Shown here: piece by piece, positions 5,176 to 6,304 of the stretch | How the letters are laid out: each line of letters begins with the position of its first letter | Position numbering within the stretch: position 1 is the stretch's first letter | Assembly: GCA_036524155.1 (NCBI GenBank) | Contig: DATDCV010000497.1 | Location: 1-6,304, forward strand | Direction: 5' to 3' | DNA length: 6,304 nt | Source: DATDCV01 sp036524155 | GTDB taxonomy: Bacteria; Verrucomicrobiota; Verrucomicrobiia; Limisphaerales; UBA8199 | The notes under the pieces: generated by a model | The model's input: only the letters and a program-made list of their open reading frames with translations | Database searches by the model: none | What the model was told of the DNA's origin: nothing | Position numbers and translations under genes: made by a program

Positions 5176-6304
5176 ATGCGTCGAGCGGTGCTTTGTCCGT
5201 TTCTGCTTCTAACTCTGACCACCATCGGCTTCGCTCACTCGGGGCTCGCCCAACCACCACATCAAGGCGGGGTCGAGTATTTGAGCGAGCATCCAGAGTT
5301 GATTCTCGAGGCGGCGCAGGACTGGGGAGAACTGGGGCTGAACGCTGCCGCGCACCGGGCTGGAATCGCAGGAGAACCGCTGGTAATCGCGGGGCAAAGT
5401 TTTGCGAAAGGGCTCGGCCACCATGCCAACGGGTCCCTCACCGTGCTGCTCAACGGAGAATTCGAAACGTTCGACGCCAGTGTCGGTCTGCAGCCTTGCG
5501 CCGCAGGCGGGAGCGTGGTGTTTCGCGCGTGGTTGGACGGACGCGCGGTCTTCGACAGCGGATGCATGGCTGCCACTAATGCTGCCAAAGCTCTGCACTT
5601 GGACACGCGAGGCGCGGGCGAGCTGCGACTCGAGGCCAACGATGCCGGGGATGGAATCACCTGCGATATGGCCAATTGGGCAGAGGCACGCCTGGTTCGC
5701 GTCTCCGGCGCCGCCCGCAAGCTTCCGGCGGCTCCCGTGGACATTGCGCCGTTCGGACGAATCGTCACCTGGGACGCAAACCGCTTGGATGGCGCGCGTG
5801 CCAATCGCATAGAGGAGTTTTTAGCCGAGGACGTCTACCTTGAGACCACTCTGGCTCCAGAGCGGGATGGCGCTTACCGCCTGCTTCCAGGCAGTAACGG
5901 CCTGGCCTGCATCGGGATTCAGTGGCTCAACCGGCGCGCTTTGGCGCAGCTTGAACTCCTCTTTGAAACTCAATCGGAGACACCCGCCTCGGACAAAATC
6001 CAGGTGCAAGGATGGTTTGGGGAATCCGCCTGGCAGGGAACCTGGAAACCGCTCGCGGGCGACATTGAGCTCAAAGGAAGCCGCATCGAGTTCCGGTTGG
6101 GACCGGGTGCCGGAACCAACCAGACGCGGAAAATCAGGTGGGTATTTCCTGCGACGAAAGAGACCCGCGTCCGCGGACTTTCCGCCTACACTCGATCGCG
6201 GTGGGAAACGGTCCAGGTCATGTTCGAGATGGAAGCCGGGCGCAAGCCAGACCAGTCTGAAATCCGAATCATCAACGGCGAACCGGTGAGCGCCAGTTCG
6301 GGCC
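5176..6304 (+). CDS. Secreted NPCBM-domain protein, 3'-truncated by window edge
   Basis: An open frame of 376 codons from an ATG at 5176 to the window end with no stop. Residues 1-25 are a Sec signal peptide (R2-R3, hydrophobic 'FLLLTLTTIGFA', likely cleavage after 'GLA'). Residues about 46-174 match the NPCBM (novel putative carbohydrate-binding module) pattern: 'QDWGELGLN' (48-56), 'GEPLVIAGQSFAKGLGHHA' (66-84), 'FETFDASVGL' (96-105), 'GGSVVFRAWLDGRAVFDS' (111-128) and 'DAGDGITCDMANWAEARL' (156-173). The usual 'DHA-W' end motif appears as 'DMANW'. Residues 190-376 are mostly beta-type, tryptophan-containing sequence that I do not recognise; they include 'WLNRRALAQLELLFE' (250-264), perhaps a further sandwich domain. 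NPCBM modules usually sit at an end of large glycan-active enzymes, so a catalytic or substrate-binding domain may lie beyond the edge. No clear ribosome binding site is seen; the signal peptide decides the start. Confidence 0.85.
   Translation, partial: MRRAVLCPFLLLTLTTIGFAHSGLAQPPHQGGVEYLSEHPELILEAAQDWGELGLNAAAHRAGIAGEPLVIAGQSFAKGLGHHANGSLTVLLNGEFETFDASVGLQPCAAGGSVVFRAWLDGRAVFDSGCMAATNAAKALHLDTRGAGELRLEANDAGDGITCDMANWAEARLVRVSGAARKLPAAPVDIAPFGRIVTWDANRLDGARANRIEEFLAEDVYLETTLAPERDGAYRLLPGSNGLACIGIQWLNRRALAQLELLFETQSETPASDKIQVQGWFGESAWQGTWKPLAGDIELKGSRIEFRLGPGAGTNQTRKIRWVFPATKETRVRGLSAYTRSRWETVQVMFEMEAGRKPDQSEIRIINGEPVSASSG

Noticed and set aside
5136..5812. Several open frames in both strands overlapping the NPCBM gene
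   Set aside because: None has a domain or signal peptide, whereas the frame from 5176 has a signal peptide and continuous NPCBM similarity to the window end.
1..6304. CRISPR array, tRNA/rRNA genes, insertion sequence or phage and defence genes
   Set aside because: No spaced direct repeats, RNA-gene signatures, transposase motifs or terminal inverted repeats were found on either strand.

Overview
The window looks like chromosomal DNA from a GC-rich Gram-negative bacterium of the PVC group, most likely a Verrucomicrobiota lineage (Pedosphaera/Limisphaerales-like). Three things suggest this: a Tat-exported Gfo/Idh/MocA oxidoreductase, a secreted NPCBM-domain protein, and a small secreted Fn3 protein whose C-terminal module ('Y-x-I-L-T-S-x-N-L-x-x-W-T ... 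R-F-F-R-L') resembles one I associate with verrucomicrobial secreted proteins. Recognisable Shine-Dalgarno sequences are nearly absent. The assignment is inference; no rRNA or marker gene is present.

Left part (1-2950), a probable lipid locus. The window opens inside an extended SDR (NAD-dependent epimerase/dehydratase-like) gene. It is coupled by an ATGA overlap to a multi-pass membrane protein of the PAP2/inositol-phosphorylceramide-synthase type. A double-GNAT acyltransferase-like gene converges on them from the minus strand, and the two 3' ends overlap by 19 bp. An SDR reductase, a PAP2_3-type head-group transferase and a GNAT-like N-acyltransferase are the kinds of protein used in bacterial ceramide/sphingolipid synthesis (CerR-, IPC-synthase- and bCerS-like). 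This is the most interesting hypothesis in the window. The key test, a serine palmitoyltransferase-like gene nearby, lies outside it.

Middle part (3054-4388). A minus-strand Tat-signal Gfo/Idh/MocA oxidoreductase reads in the same direction as the acyltransferase and sits about 100 bp upstream of it. It is probably an extracytoplasmic sugar or polyol dehydrogenase.

Right part (4389-6304). A 194-bp divergent intergenic region carries an AT-rich patch with a dyad and a -10-like element. It separates the oxidoreductase from a plus-strand gene for a small secreted Fn3 protein. A GC-rich hairpin follows that gene. Next comes a second secreted protein, with an N-terminal NPCBM carbohydrate-binding-type domain, which runs off the right edge. 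Both look like exported proteins with a carbohydrate or surface role. No RNA genes, CRISPR arrays, insertion sequences, phage genes or defence genes were recognised.
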